Positions 1 through 8,055 of a stretch of 64,000 nucleotides of DNA are shown here, piece after piece. Position 1 is the stretch's first letter; every line of letters starts with the position of its first letter. The stretch lies in the NCBI RefSeq assembly GCF_019448255.1, contig NZ_CP080410.1, positions 2,728,001 to 2,792,000 of the forward strand, given 5' to 3'. Under the pieces are notes generated by a model, which saw only the letters and a list, made by a program, of their open reading frames with translations, did no database searches and was not told where the DNA came from. Source of the stretch: Qipengyuania flava. Its GTDB lineage: Bacteria; Pseudomonadota; Alphaproteobacteria; Sphingomonadales; Sphingomonadaceae. The translations under genes were made by a program, and so were the position numbers.

Positions 1-337
1 CATAGGCCTCGATGCGGAATTCGGAATAGCCGGTCCCGCTGGATTCATACGGCGTTACGCTGAGGCGTTCGCCGTGCTGTGAGCGACTGCCCGGTGCAAC
101 CCGCCCCCCGATCTTGTGGATCAGGCACAGGCCGCGTCTGTCGGTGGCGACCCATGTCCGGCCCGGCGCCACGGTGTACTTGTCGTTGCTGCAGCCGGTG
201 TACCGAACCGTGCCGGTGATCGTGTAAGGCGTGTTATTGGTTATCCGCGCCTGGTCGTAAGCATGCGCCGCGGACGGAATCAATCCCAGCGCGCCCAGCG
301 CAAGCAGGACCCTCAACAGCGCAACGCGAACATCCAT
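1..337 (-). CDS. Secreted hypothetical protein, C-terminus beyond the left edge
   Basis: The frame is open from an ATG at 337 down to base 1, so 112 residues are visible and the end is missing. The start follows GGGGGAGG, 4 bases upstream. Residues 1-26 form a clear signal peptide: Arg near the start, a Leu/Ala/Gly core and a cleavage site after the Ala-His-Ala triplet. The mature part is polar, with two Cys about 25 residues apart (near 48 and 72) and repeated Thr/Tyr/Gly beta-type sequence, which suggests a small disulfide-bonded periplasmic or secreted domain. It is divergent from the CHAT gene with about 205 bp between the starts. I do not recognise the family. Confidence 0.7.
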   Translation of the reverse strand, partial: MDVRVALLRVLLALGALGLIPSAAHAYDQARITNNTPYTITGTVRYTGCSNDKYTVAPGRTWVATDRRGLCLIHKIGGRVAPGSRSQHGERLSVTPYESSGTGYSEFRIEAY

Positions 338-542
338 CGACGCCTCCCCCAAAGCGTTTGATGACCATCGCGACCACTGATTTCCTTGAGCCTTAACGCT
401 GACCTTCCAATTCTCCAAATCCAATCCGCCCGGGGTTCTGGTGCCCTCGTCCGGCACCTCAGTCGCGGGAGGCTTCCTTTGGCCACCCCTCCCGGTTACA
501 CATTGCGTGGGGAGCGACAGCCTTTGGCTTGGGGGGACTGCA

Positions 543-3500
543 ATGCCGCGCCATGCACGCCGACATACCGTGCGGAGGATGATTTCCGGTTCGGCGATCT
601 GCCTGTCGATGGGGGCACCGGCCATCTCCGCCATGGCGCAAAACGCGCCGGAGATGCCGACGAACTTCCCTTGCGAGAATTACACGATCGGTTCGTTCTA
701 TAGCGGGCCCGAGTTTGGCGAGGTCATCACCGAAGCCTACGGCGCGCTGGTGAAGATCGAAGCCCCGATCCCGGAATGGGAGTGGGAACAAAGGCGCGAA
801 CCGGCCTATCTCGCGAAGTCGTCTCGTCCCGAAATACTGTTTCAGTCCGGCGCCCATGCGGCGGCGCTCCTTGCCTATGAAATTCGCGCGGGCCAGCTTT
901 GGACCCGGGGGCATAGGAATGCCGCCATCAGGGACCTGCGCACCGCGGTGCAGCAAGCTGAGGATGCCGGGATGCCGCGTGGTCCCGATTACCAGCGGGT
1001 TCGCAACACGCTCACCGAATACGAGGCTGCGCCGACCCGCAGCGACACGGGACGCACACCAGACCAGAGCGAGAAGAAAACCTACTGGACGATATCACCC
1101 TGCCAGAACGAGGACTGGTCGCGCTGGATCGAAAGGCAGGAAACAGCGCCCGTCCGCATCACGCCGCTGATCGAGCGAGCCATGGGCTATCACCTCGAAG
1201 ATACCGACGGCCTGCTCGGGGTTATCCGCGAAGGCCGGACCGCGGAGCTGGAGGCGGATCTCAAGGCCGCAGTTGCTGCCAATCGCGATATGGCGTTCAC
1301 CGACACCCTGTCAGCCGACCCCTACGCCCTCGTGCTGGCTGACCTCTACCGCGCGACCGACCGCCGCACCGAAGCCATCGGCTTGCTGCTGGACGAGCTG
1401 GCGCTGCGTGCCGGCAACCCGGTCGAAGCGGCCGACTTCAATCGCGACTATGGCGAACGCCTGGCGCGCCTCTATGTCGAGGCGGGCGAACTCGAACTGG
1501 CCGAACGCTACGCCCGGCTTGCAGAGGCTGGTGCGGTGCCGATCGAAACGGACCGCAGCTCGGCCGGGGTCAACGCCCGCCTCCCGCTTGAATTGACGCG
1601 AGGGGATTTTGCAGCCGCCGAAGAGGCTATCTACGACAATTTCGTAGAGGGCTTCGATGCCGGTCCCAACGGTTGGCTGGCGATTGCATCCTTGCAGCGC
1701 AGGCAGGGCCATCCGGACCTTGCCGACGCAGTGCTGTCCTGGCTGCGCGACGTTCGATTGGTCGATGAAACCGAGGGCCCCTATCAGCCAGATCTCGCGG
1801 CCCGTACACACTATGCCGGCGCGCTGGTCCGCCGCGACCAGCGCCGCAACGCGGAGGCGCTGGCCATCGTCCAGCGCCTTGCAGAAGCGCCTGATGCAGG
1901 GGAGCGCGACGCGAATTTTGCAGTCGCGCTGAACCAGCTGCTTGTCGAACTGCTGATCGCAGAGGGCAAGCACGGCGCAGAGCTCGCGGCCGCTACCCGC
2001 CAGCTCGATGAGGCGATGCGATCCGACAGAACCCAGGTGAGCATCTTCGACAGCTCGCTGCAGACCGCCGAGTTCGACAGCAGCAGCGAGGGCGAGAGGC
2101 AGCTCCTGCTGGCCGGGGCGTACTGGCTCACATCGCAAGGCGGCGACCCGCAGGCCACCTCGGCGGCCTTCGAATGGCTGCAGCGGGCCATGGTCAATCC
2201 GGCCAGCGCTTCGATTGCGCAAATGGCGGTTCGCCGGATCGCCGAAGCGCAAGGTGGTGAACTTGCCGGGCTCGTCGAAGAGCGGGAACGGATGGTTGCG
2301 GTCCGTGATCTTGCGATCGCAGCTCTCAACGAAGCCCTTGCCGCACCGGCGGACGATCCCGCCGCAAACGCCAGACTGATCAGCGCGCGCCAAGATGCGA
2401 GCCGCCGCATTGCGGAGATCGAAGCCCGTCTCCGAGCCGAGATCCCGGCCTATCTCGCCTTGGTCGAACCGACGCCTGTCGGACTTGAGGAAACGCGCCA
2501 GCTCCTCGCCCCCAACCAGTCCCTTCTCTTGCTGATGCCGACTGCGGATGGGACGCATGCCTTTGGCATCGGGCTAGGTGGGATCGCCTGGCACCGCTCA
2601 AGCTGGTCCGAAACCCAGATCGGCACTGCCGTCGATCGCCTGCGCTGGGATGTCGGGGCGACCACCGAAGCCACGGCCGCGCAGCTTGATCGCTGGGAAA
2701 ACGAACTGCGGGAAGGAGAGCCCTTCCCGTTCGATCGCGGCACTGCGCATGCGCTGTATGCCGAGCTGGTCGCCCCGGTGGAGCGGGTGCTTCAGCCCGA
2801 AGGACAGCTCTTCGTCATTGCCGGCGGAAAGCTCGCGTCCCTGCCATTCTCGATGCTGGTGACTGCGCGGCCTGAAGGTCTCGACAACGATCCTGAAGCC
2901 TTGCGCTCGACGCGCTGGCTTGCCGATATCTATGCGCTGGCCCATCTGCCCTCGGTGCAATCGCTCAAGCTGCTCAAGCTTGCCAAAGGCGAAGCCGCCT
3001 TGGCGAGCGACCGAACGAGCTTTGCCGGGTTCGGCGATCCGATACTCGAGGGCCAGGCCCAGACACGCGGGTTGCGCGGCGCCTCCTACGTCGGCGCGGG
3101 CGAGGTGCTGAGCTGGCGTCCGGGAGCTGGAGAAACCCGTCTGGCGGATGTCGATTCCCTGCGCAAACTGGCCCGGTTGCCCGGAACGGCTCGCGAACTG
3201 GAGAACATGCGCCGGACACTGAATGCGGACGAGAATTCCGTCCGGATCGCAAGCGCGGCAACCGAAAGCGCTGTCCGCAGCGCCGATCTTTCCGACACGC
3301 GCGTCGTCGCTTTCGCGACGCACGGACTGATGCCGGGCGAGGCGAAAGCCCTCGTGGAGCCCGGACTAGTGTTTACTCCGCCGGCGATCGCGAGCACTGC
3401 GGATGACGGCTTCCTGTCGGCATCCGAAGTCGCCGGCCTTCGCCTCCATGCGGATTGGGTGATCCTGTCAGCCTGCAACACGGCCACCGGAGAGAATGGC

Positions 3501-3767
3501 GCTGGCCTGTCGAGCCTTGCACGCAGTTTCTTCTTCGCCGGTGCGCGCAACCTGCTCGCCTCGCACTGGCCGGTAAACGACGACGTCGCGTCCTTCGTCA
3601 CCGTCCGCACATTCGAGATACTGCAGGAACGACCGCAATTGTCGCGCGCCGCCGCTTTCCAGCACGCCATCCGCGAAACCCGCCTCGATTCCAGCCATGA
3701 CACTGCGGAACACAGCTGGGCTCACCCGGCGTTCTGGGCACCCTTCGTCCTGATCGGCGGAGGCTAG
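543..3767 (+). CDS. TPR-CHAT (caspase-like) protein with a signal peptide
   Basis: This 1074-aa protein ends in a CHAT domain (about residues 640-1074), the caspase-HetF clan of cysteine peptidases. The catalytic dyad is visible as FATHG with His927 and ILSACNT with Cys978, followed by the conserved SLARSFFFAGA and SHWPV blocks. Residues about 100-600 are Ala-rich helical repeats of TPR type. I chose the ATG at 543, after GGGGG, because it gives an N-terminus with several Arg, a hydrophobic core and a cleavage site near Ala-Met-Ala at 31-33; an ATG at 579 is also possible and the frame stays open back to 441. An exported CHAT protein is unusual, since the well-studied ones (separase-like, Craspase) are cytoplasmic. 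Substrate and partners are unknown. It is monocistronic, with a divergent secreted-protein gene upstream. Confidence 0.88.
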   Translation: MPRHARRHTVRRMISGSAICLSMGAPAISAMAQNAPEMPTNFPCENYTIGSFYSGPEFGEVITEAYGALVKIEAPIPEWEWEQRREPAYLAKSSRPEILFQSGAHAAALLAYEIRAGQLWTRGHRNAAIRDLRTAVQQAEDAGMPRGPDYQRVRNTLTEYEAAPTRSDTGRTPDQSEKKTYWTISPCQNEDWSRWIERQETAPVRITPLIERAMGYHLEDTDGLLGVIREGRTAELEADLKAAVAANRDMAFTDTLSADPYALVLADLYRATDRRTEAIGLLLDELALRAGNPVEAADFNRDYGERLARLYVEAGELELAERYARLAEAGAVPIETDRSSAGVNARLPLELTRGDFAAAEEAIYDNFVEGFDAGPNGWLAIASLQRRQGHPDLADAVLSWLRDVRLVDETEGPYQPDLAARTHYAGALVRRDQRRNAEALAIVQRLAEAPDAGERDANFAVALNQLLVELLIAEGKHGAELAAATRQLDEAMRSDRTQVSIFDSSLQTAEFDSSSEGERQLLLAGAYWLTSQGGDPQATSAAFEWLQRAMVNPASASIAQMAVRRIAEAQGGELAGLVEERERMVAVRDLAIAALNEALAAPADDPAANARLISARQDASRRIAEIEARLRAEIPAYLALVEPTPVGLEETRQLLAPNQSLLLLMPTADGTHAFGIGLGGIAWHRSSWSETQIGTAVDRLRWDVGATTEATAAQLDRWENELREGEPFPFDRGTAHALYAELVAPVERVLQPEGQLFVIAGGKLASLPFSMLVTARPEGLDNDPEALRSTRWLADIYALAHLPSVQSLKLLKLAKGEAALASDRTSFAGFGDPILEGQAQTRGLRGASYVGAGEVLSWRPGAGETRLADVDSLRKLARLPGTARELENMRRTLNADENSVRIASAATESAVRSADLSDTRVVAFATHGLMPGEAKALVEPGLVFTPPAIASTADDGFLSASEVAGLRLHADWVILSACNTATGENGAGLSSLARSFFFAGARNLLASHWPVNDDVASFVTVRTFEILQERPQLSRAAAFQHAIRETRLDSSHDTAEHSWAHPAFWAPFVLIGGG

Positions 3768-3901
3768 TCGATCTGACAAAGCCGAATGCGGGTCGGATAA
3801 CAGCGGCAGGGGCTCGGGGAGAGACAGTTCCCAAAAAGGGCCAGTTCGAAAACGAACGGCAAAGGACGCCAGTGTCGAGACTGGCGGCTCGACACGTTGC
3901 G

Positions 3902-4264
3902 TCAGGCGTCCGCTTGAAGGGCGAGACTGGCAGCCCAGGGATTGGCGGAAAGCTTTGCGTTTGCCGCTACCGTCCATCCGGAAAACCCCACGATCTCCAG
4001 TCGTCCAACGAGACCCGGATAGCCGTCGTCGACCACGATCAGTAGCGAAGTACGAGCTTCGGGGACCGCCATCTCCGGCATCTCCGTCAGCAAGCTCGCA
4101 AGAAGGCACGTTATCGCGAGTACAAACGCCGTTCGAGGCGCACCCTGGAAACGCGCACCGGCACGGAAAGGGATCCGCAGCTGCAGTTTCAGCAAGAAGG
4201 TGAGGACCCGGTCGAGCGCGCGCAGGGCGAGGAAGATCGGGTGGTCGGGGATAGGATTATACAT
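3902..4264 (-). CDS. Small membrane hypothetical protein
   Basis: A 120-aa protein with one clear hydrophobic segment (about residues 44-60), preceded by an amphipathic basic stretch and followed by a soluble tail that suggests a short exported domain. The ATG at 4264 follows AGAGG by 7 bases. The gene begins inside the 3' end of the DUF6326-like gene in another frame, a 76-bp overlap that is long for co-directional genes; see that entry. No family recognised. Confidence 0.6.
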   Translation of the reverse strand: MYNPIPDHPIFLALRALDRVLTFLLKLQLRIPFRAGARFQGAPRTAFVLAITCLLASLLTEMPEMAVPEARTSLLIVVDDGYPGLVGRLEIVGFSGWTVAANAKLSANPWAASLALQADA

Positions 4265-4740
4265 GGGTTTGCCTCTTGGAGCGGCGATCGCCGCGAACAG
4301 TCTCGTGATGGCAGAGAGGATCGGGCGTTCATCCGGCCTGGCGCGCGCGGAACGTCCCAGCGCCAGGCAATCAGGAAGATCGTCGCAAACGCGCCGAGCA
4401 CGACGAAAGCGAAGAGGTAGTCGTCCGGGTCATCGGGGGGTGCGAAAAATGTCCCGGCGAGCATGAGCGGGGCAGCGAGAAGGTTCCACCTGCGTGCCCA
4501 GCGTGGCTGCAGCACAGTCGAGAAAACGACCGAGAGCAGGAGTATCTGGATCGCGACAGCCCCTGCGACAAGCGCTGCATCGGTGACCGGCGCACCATTG
4601 AGCGAGCCCGACAGGATTTCCTCGATCGTGCTTGCCACGACCAACTCATGGATGTCGCGGAACAGCGTGTTGAGAATGGCGAAGAGCCAGAGCAGGGAAA
4701 GCGTCGGGCCCGGATTGCTAGTTGCTTGGTGATTGAACAT
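4189..4740 (-). CDS. DUF6326-like four-helix membrane protein with an unusual C-terminal tail
   Basis: 183 aa from an ATG that follows AAGGAG by 6 bases. Residues 1-130 contain four hydrophobic segments (about 13-29, 56-75, 86-100 and 108-127), and the LSLLWLFAILN opening resembles DUF6326 membrane proteins, usually about 140 aa. Residues 131-183 are a Ser/Arg/Pro-rich tail that looks out of frame and overlaps the next gene by 76 bp. A single-base shift before about 4330 would reach a TGA giving a protein of about 143 aa, so either a frameshift or a real extension is possible. It diverges from the LysR gene with 83 bp between starts, so it is a plausible target of that regulator. The family call is tentative. 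Confidence 0.6.
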   Translation of the reverse strand: MFNHQATSNPGPTLSLLWLFAILNTLFRDIHELVVASTIEEILSGSLNGAPVTDAALVAGAVAIQILLLSVVFSTVLQPRWARRWNLLAAPLMLAGTFFAPPDDPDDYLFAFVVLGAFATIFLIAWRWDVPRAPGRMNARSSLPSRDCSRRSPLQEANPCIILSPTTRSSSPCARSTGSSPSC

Positions 4741-4811
4741 GGCGTTCTCCTTGGAGCGCCCTTTCAAGCATTCGCAGATTCGATGGAATTGCCGTTTTTC
4801 GATGCTCTGCT

Positions 4812-4825
4812 ATACGAAAATGTAT
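4812..4825. promoter_or_regulatory. Candidate LysR operator, ATAC-N6-GTAT
   Basis: ATAC and GTAT form an inverted repeat with a 6-bp A-rich spacer, fitting the T-N11-A type of LysR box. It lies between the divergent membrane-protein and LysR genes and overlaps the LysR start codon, as expected for autoregulation. The motif is short, so chance occurrence is possible. Confidence 0.35.
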
Positions 4826-5741
4826 GAATTGGTCCGCGATCGCCTTCGATTGGAACCACGTCCGCGCCTTCCTGGCGACGGTGGAAACCGGTTCCCTTTC
4901 AGCAGCCGCTCGAGCGCTCGGGCAGACCCAGCCAACGCTTAGCCGCCAGATCTCCGGCCTCGAGGACTCCCTTGGTGTGACCTTGTTCGAAAGGGGCCCC
5001 CGCGTGATGCGGCTGACCGATTCCGGCACACAGCTTCTGCCCCATGTGCGCGCAATGCGTGAAGCGGCGTTGCAGATTTCGAGGATTGCCACCGGTCAGA
5101 ACCAGGAAGCCGAAGGCACGGTCCGGATCACTTCGAGCGATGCGATGGCTGTGTTTACCCTGCCAGCGCTCGTAGTGGCCTTCCGGCAGCTTCACCCGAA
5201 AGTGAGCATTGAGCTCGTGCCCTCCAACGACCGCGCGAACCTCACGCAGCGCGAAGCGGACATTGCCATTCGCCATACGCGCCCCGAGCAGCCAGACCTC
5301 GTGGCCAAACGTTTGCCCGACATCGCGGTGTCCCTGTTCGCAGCGCCCCATTACCTGAAGGGATTGCCGCCGCTGAGTACCGTCGAAGATCTCGCCGCTG
5401 CGAATTTCATCGGCTATGAGAGCGCCGGTTTGCTGATCCCGCAAATGCAGGCGCTGGGCATCCCGGTCACCCGCGACAACTTCGGAGTAACAACCTCGGC
5501 GGGGGCTACCATGTACGAGCTGGCCCGGCAGGGAGCCGGCATAGCGATACTGCCTGCCGCAGTTGCCGAGGGACAATTCGGACTGAAACGCGCCTGGCCC
5601 GCGCTCCCCGACATGGCGGTGAGCACCTGGCTTGTGACCCACCGGGAAGTTCGCACGAGCCGCCCGATCCGGCTCGCCTTCGACTTCCTCGCCGCAGAGC
5701 TGGGAAAGAATAGATGGTCCGATCTCGTCCCGCAGGCCTAG
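4824..5741 (+). CDS. LysR-family transcriptional regulator
   Basis: 305 aa. Residues 8-66 are the LysR winged HTH, with the conserved FLATVETGSLSAAARALG, the Q-P-T-L-S-R-Q recognition helix, and LFERGPR. Residues about 92-295 are the LysR substrate-binding domain. No strong ribosome binding site precedes the ATG, but the start suits the family. The divergent DUF6326-like gene is the likely target. The effector cannot be read from the sequence. Confidence 0.9.
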   Translation: MNWSAIAFDWNHVRAFLATVETGSLSAAARALGQTQPTLSRQISGLEDSLGVTLFERGPRVMRLTDSGTQLLPHVRAMREAALQISRIATGQNQEAEGTVRITSSDAMAVFTLPALVVAFRQLHPKVSIELVPSNDRANLTQREADIAIRHTRPEQPDLVAKRLPDIAVSLFAAPHYLKGLPPLSTVEDLAAANFIGYESAGLLIPQMQALGIPVTRDNFGVTTSAGATMYELARQGAGIAILPAAVAEGQFGLKRAWPALPDMAVSTWLVTHREVRTSRPIRLAFDFLAAELGKNRWSDLVPQA

Positions 5742-5841
5742 CGACCCGCGCCCAGGACCGCCTTGTTGCGATAGAGGCACATGATCCTCCCCTGAGGACT
5801 TGCCTGCCCCTGTCGGGCTTATCATTCGCTAATCTGGAAAA

Positions 5842-5928
5842 TGGTGCCCAGAAGAGGACTCGAACCTCCACGCCCTTGCGAGCGCCGCCACCTGAAGACG
5901 GTGCGTCTACCAATTCCGCCATCTGGGC
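5842..5928 (-). tRNA. tRNA-Leu (anticodon CAG)
   Basis: Read on the minus strand, an 87-nt cloverleaf with 7-bp acceptor stem GCCCAGA/TCTGGGC, a leucine-type D arm (GGCGGAATTGGTAGACGC), anticodon loop TTCAGGT giving CAG, a long variable arm (class II tRNA), TTCGAGTC T-loop and an encoded CCA end. Confidence 0.97.
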
Positions 5929-6102
5929 ACACTTGTCGCGAAGCCGGTCATCGAAGCTCGGCCGCGGGTAGGCGGGCGCCACTAGCGAAGGCATGCGAGT
6001 CCTGTCAACGCCTTTCGTATCGGTCGGAACGCTTGCGGGTGGCCATGGGTTGAGGCAAGGGGCGCAGCGACGAATCCACCTACAAGGACACAGGCGATTA
6101 CA

Positions 6103-7053
6103 ATGGCGAAAAGCGGGGCGTTGAACGGCAAGCTGGTGGTGCTGATGGGCGGCAGCGGCTTTATCGGCAATTACGTGGCGCAGGCCCTGCTGGAGCGCGG
6201 CGCGCGCGTGCGTATCGCCAGCCGCAATCCGGAGAAAGCCTTCAAGCTGAAGCCGCTTGCCAACCTCGGCCAGATGCAGTTCGCCCGCTGCGATGCGGCG
6301 GACCGCCAGTCGGTCGAGCGCTGCATTGCCGGCGCCGATGGCGTGATCAACCTCGTCGGTGCCTTCGACGGCAACCTGCGCCGCGTCATGGGCGAAGCGC
6401 CCGGCTGGATGGCCGAAGCCGCCGCCAGGGAAGGCGCGCAGGCCTTTGTCCACGTGAGCGCCATTGCGGCCGAACCCGACGAAGACACCACGATCGAATA
6501 CGCTGCCGCCAAGAAGCTGGGCGAAGAGCGGGTCCTCGCCGCCTTCCCCAAGGCGACGATCCTGCGCCCGAGCATCCTGTTCGGCAAGGACGACAACTTC
6601 CTCAACATGTTCGCCGGCCTGATCGCGACCCTGCCGGTGCTGCCGGTGTTCGGCCCTGATGCGAAGCTGCAGCTCGTCTATGTCGACGATGTCGCGGAAG
6701 CGGCGGTGCGCACGCTGGAAGACCCGGGCAAGTTCGGCGGCAAGATCTACGAGCTAGGCGGGCCCGAACAGTTCACGATGATGGAAATCAACGAGGCTAT
6801 TGCCGCAGCGCAGAACCGCAACCGCGCCTTCCTTCCCATGCCCGACGGGCTGTCGGCCACCTTCGCCGCCCTCCCCGGTACGCCGATGGGCAGCGACCAG
6901 TGGAAGCTCTTGAAGCAGGGCAATGTCGTCTCAGGCGAGCACCCCGGCTTCGAGAAGCTGGGTATTGCGCCAAAGCCGCTCGGCCTGTTTCTCGACAAGT
7001 GGATGGTGCGCTACCGCAAGCACGGCCGCTTCAGCGAAACGCTAACCAGCTAA
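6103..7053 (+). CDS. NDUFA9-like NAD(P)-binding epimerase/dehydratase family protein
   Basis: 316 aa of the atypical short-chain dehydrogenase group that includes the mitochondrial complex I accessory subunit NDUFA9 and is widespread in alphaproteobacteria. The Rossmann nucleotide-binding motif GGSGFIGN is at about residues 17-24. The active-site region has HVSAIAAEPD and a Tyr-Ala-Ala-Ala-Lys in place of the classical YxxxK. LRPSILFGKDDNF is characteristic of the subgroup. Its role is probably nucleotide binding or complex I assembly, or quinone-linked metabolism, rather than sugar epimerisation. It is convergent with the next gene (4 bp apart). Confidence 0.82.
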   Translation: MAKSGALNGKLVVLMGGSGFIGNYVAQALLERGARVRIASRNPEKAFKLKPLANLGQMQFARCDAADRQSVERCIAGADGVINLVGAFDGNLRRVMGEAPGWMAEAAAREGAQAFVHVSAIAAEPDEDTTIEYAAAKKLGEERVLAAFPKATILRPSILFGKDDNFLNMFAGLIATLPVLPVFGPDAKLQLVYVDDVAEAAVRTLEDPGKFGGKIYELGGPEQFTMMEINEAIAAAQNRNRAFLPMPDGLSATFAALPGTPMGSDQWKLLKQGNVVSGEHPGFEKLGIAPKPLGLFLDKWMVRYRKHGRFSETLTS

Positions 7054-7057
7054 ACCG

Positions 7058-7927
7058 CTAGAGCGCGGCCGCGTAGGTCGCCAGCAGCCGCGCCCAGGCG
7101 CGTTCGGCTTCGGCCTCGTCATAGGCGGGCGAATCCGGCACGCACCAGCCGTGGTCGGCGGCGTAGACCTCGACCTCGCCCTTGGAGCCGGCTTCGTCCA
7201 TCGCCGCGCGGAACGCGGTTTTCGCGCTGGGATCCTTCGCGTCGTCGTTCTCCGCCACCGCTATGAGATAGTGCGCATCCTCGCGCAACATGCGGTGCGG
7301 GCTGGATTCAGCCTCGCGCACCAGGCCGCCGCCGTGGAAGCTGGCCGCCGCCTTCATGCGCGGGACGGCTGCAACGCTCCACACGGTGAAGGGGCCGCCC
7401 ATGCAATAGCCCTGCGTCCCGATACCGCGGCTGCGGTCGACTCCGTCCTGCGTGTCGAGCCAGGCGGTCGCGGCGCGCGCATCGGCCTGGATTGCTTCCG
7501 CATCGAGCTTGGGCCGCCACTGGCGCGCCTTGTCCCAGCCGCCATTGGCGGCGAAATCGGCAAAGTCCTCGAACTGCTGACCGGCAACGTCGCGGTAATA
7601 GGGATTGGCGACGAAGACGGCATAGCCCTCGCCCGCCAGCCGCCGCGCCATCTGGCGCTTGGATTCGCGCAGGCCCGCGATGTCGGGCCAGAACAGGACC
7701 AGCGGACTGCGGGTGCCCGCAGGATGCACGAAGAAGCCGTCCATCGTGCCGCCGGGCGCATCGAAGCTCACCATGCGTTCCGTGAGGCCGCCGGTGGCCA
7801 TCGCCGTATCGGCGCCCGCTTCGATCGGCGCGCAGGCAACCGCGCCGGCCGCCATCGCGCCGCCGCCGAACGCACGCCGGGAAATCTTCGCTTTCGCCCA
7901 GCGGGCCAGGTCCTGTTCGTCGCACAT
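7058..7927 (-). CDS. Dienelactone hydrolase family protein, possibly Tat-exported
   Basis: 289 aa alpha/beta hydrolase. The nucleophile is Cys175 in G-Y-C-M-G-G, as in dienelactone hydrolase, with His259 in ADHGWC and an acidic residue near 226 completing the triad. The ATG at 7927 follows GAGGAGAAG by about 8 bases; the frame is open further upstream but with poor sequence. Residues 16-36 contain Ser-Arg-Arg-Ala-Phe followed by a Gly/Ala hydrophobic run, a weak twin-arginine signal, so it may be periplasmic. It diverges from the PQQ dehydrogenase gene (128 bp). The natural ester or lactone substrate is unknown. Confidence 0.87.
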   Translation of the reverse strand: MCDEQDLARWAKAKISRRAFGGGAMAAGAVACAPIEAGADTAMATGGLTERMVSFDAPGGTMDGFFVHPAGTRSPLVLFWPDIAGLRESKRQMARRLAGEGYAVFVANPYYRDVAGQQFEDFADFAANGGWDKARQWRPKLDAEAIQADARAATAWLDTQDGVDRSRGIGTQGYCMGGPFTVWSVAAVPRMKAAASFHGGGLVREAESSPHRMLREDAHYLIAVAENDDAKDPSAKTAFRAAMDEAGSKGEVEVYAADHGWCVPDSPAYDEAEAERAWARLLATYAAAL

Positions 7928-8055
7928 GGGGTACTTCTCCTCGTGATCCCTCATCGGCGCACAATGCCCTGCATTCGCGCCGTATGGACAAGATAACGCG
8001 CGCGGGGCAGGATAGGTTTCATACAAGCGACGGATCAGTCGCGGGGGAGAGAGAA

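Noticed and set aside
1311..2558. Open frame of 415 codons opposite the CHAT gene
   Set aside because: Shadow; the opposite strand carries a continuous TPR-CHAT protein.
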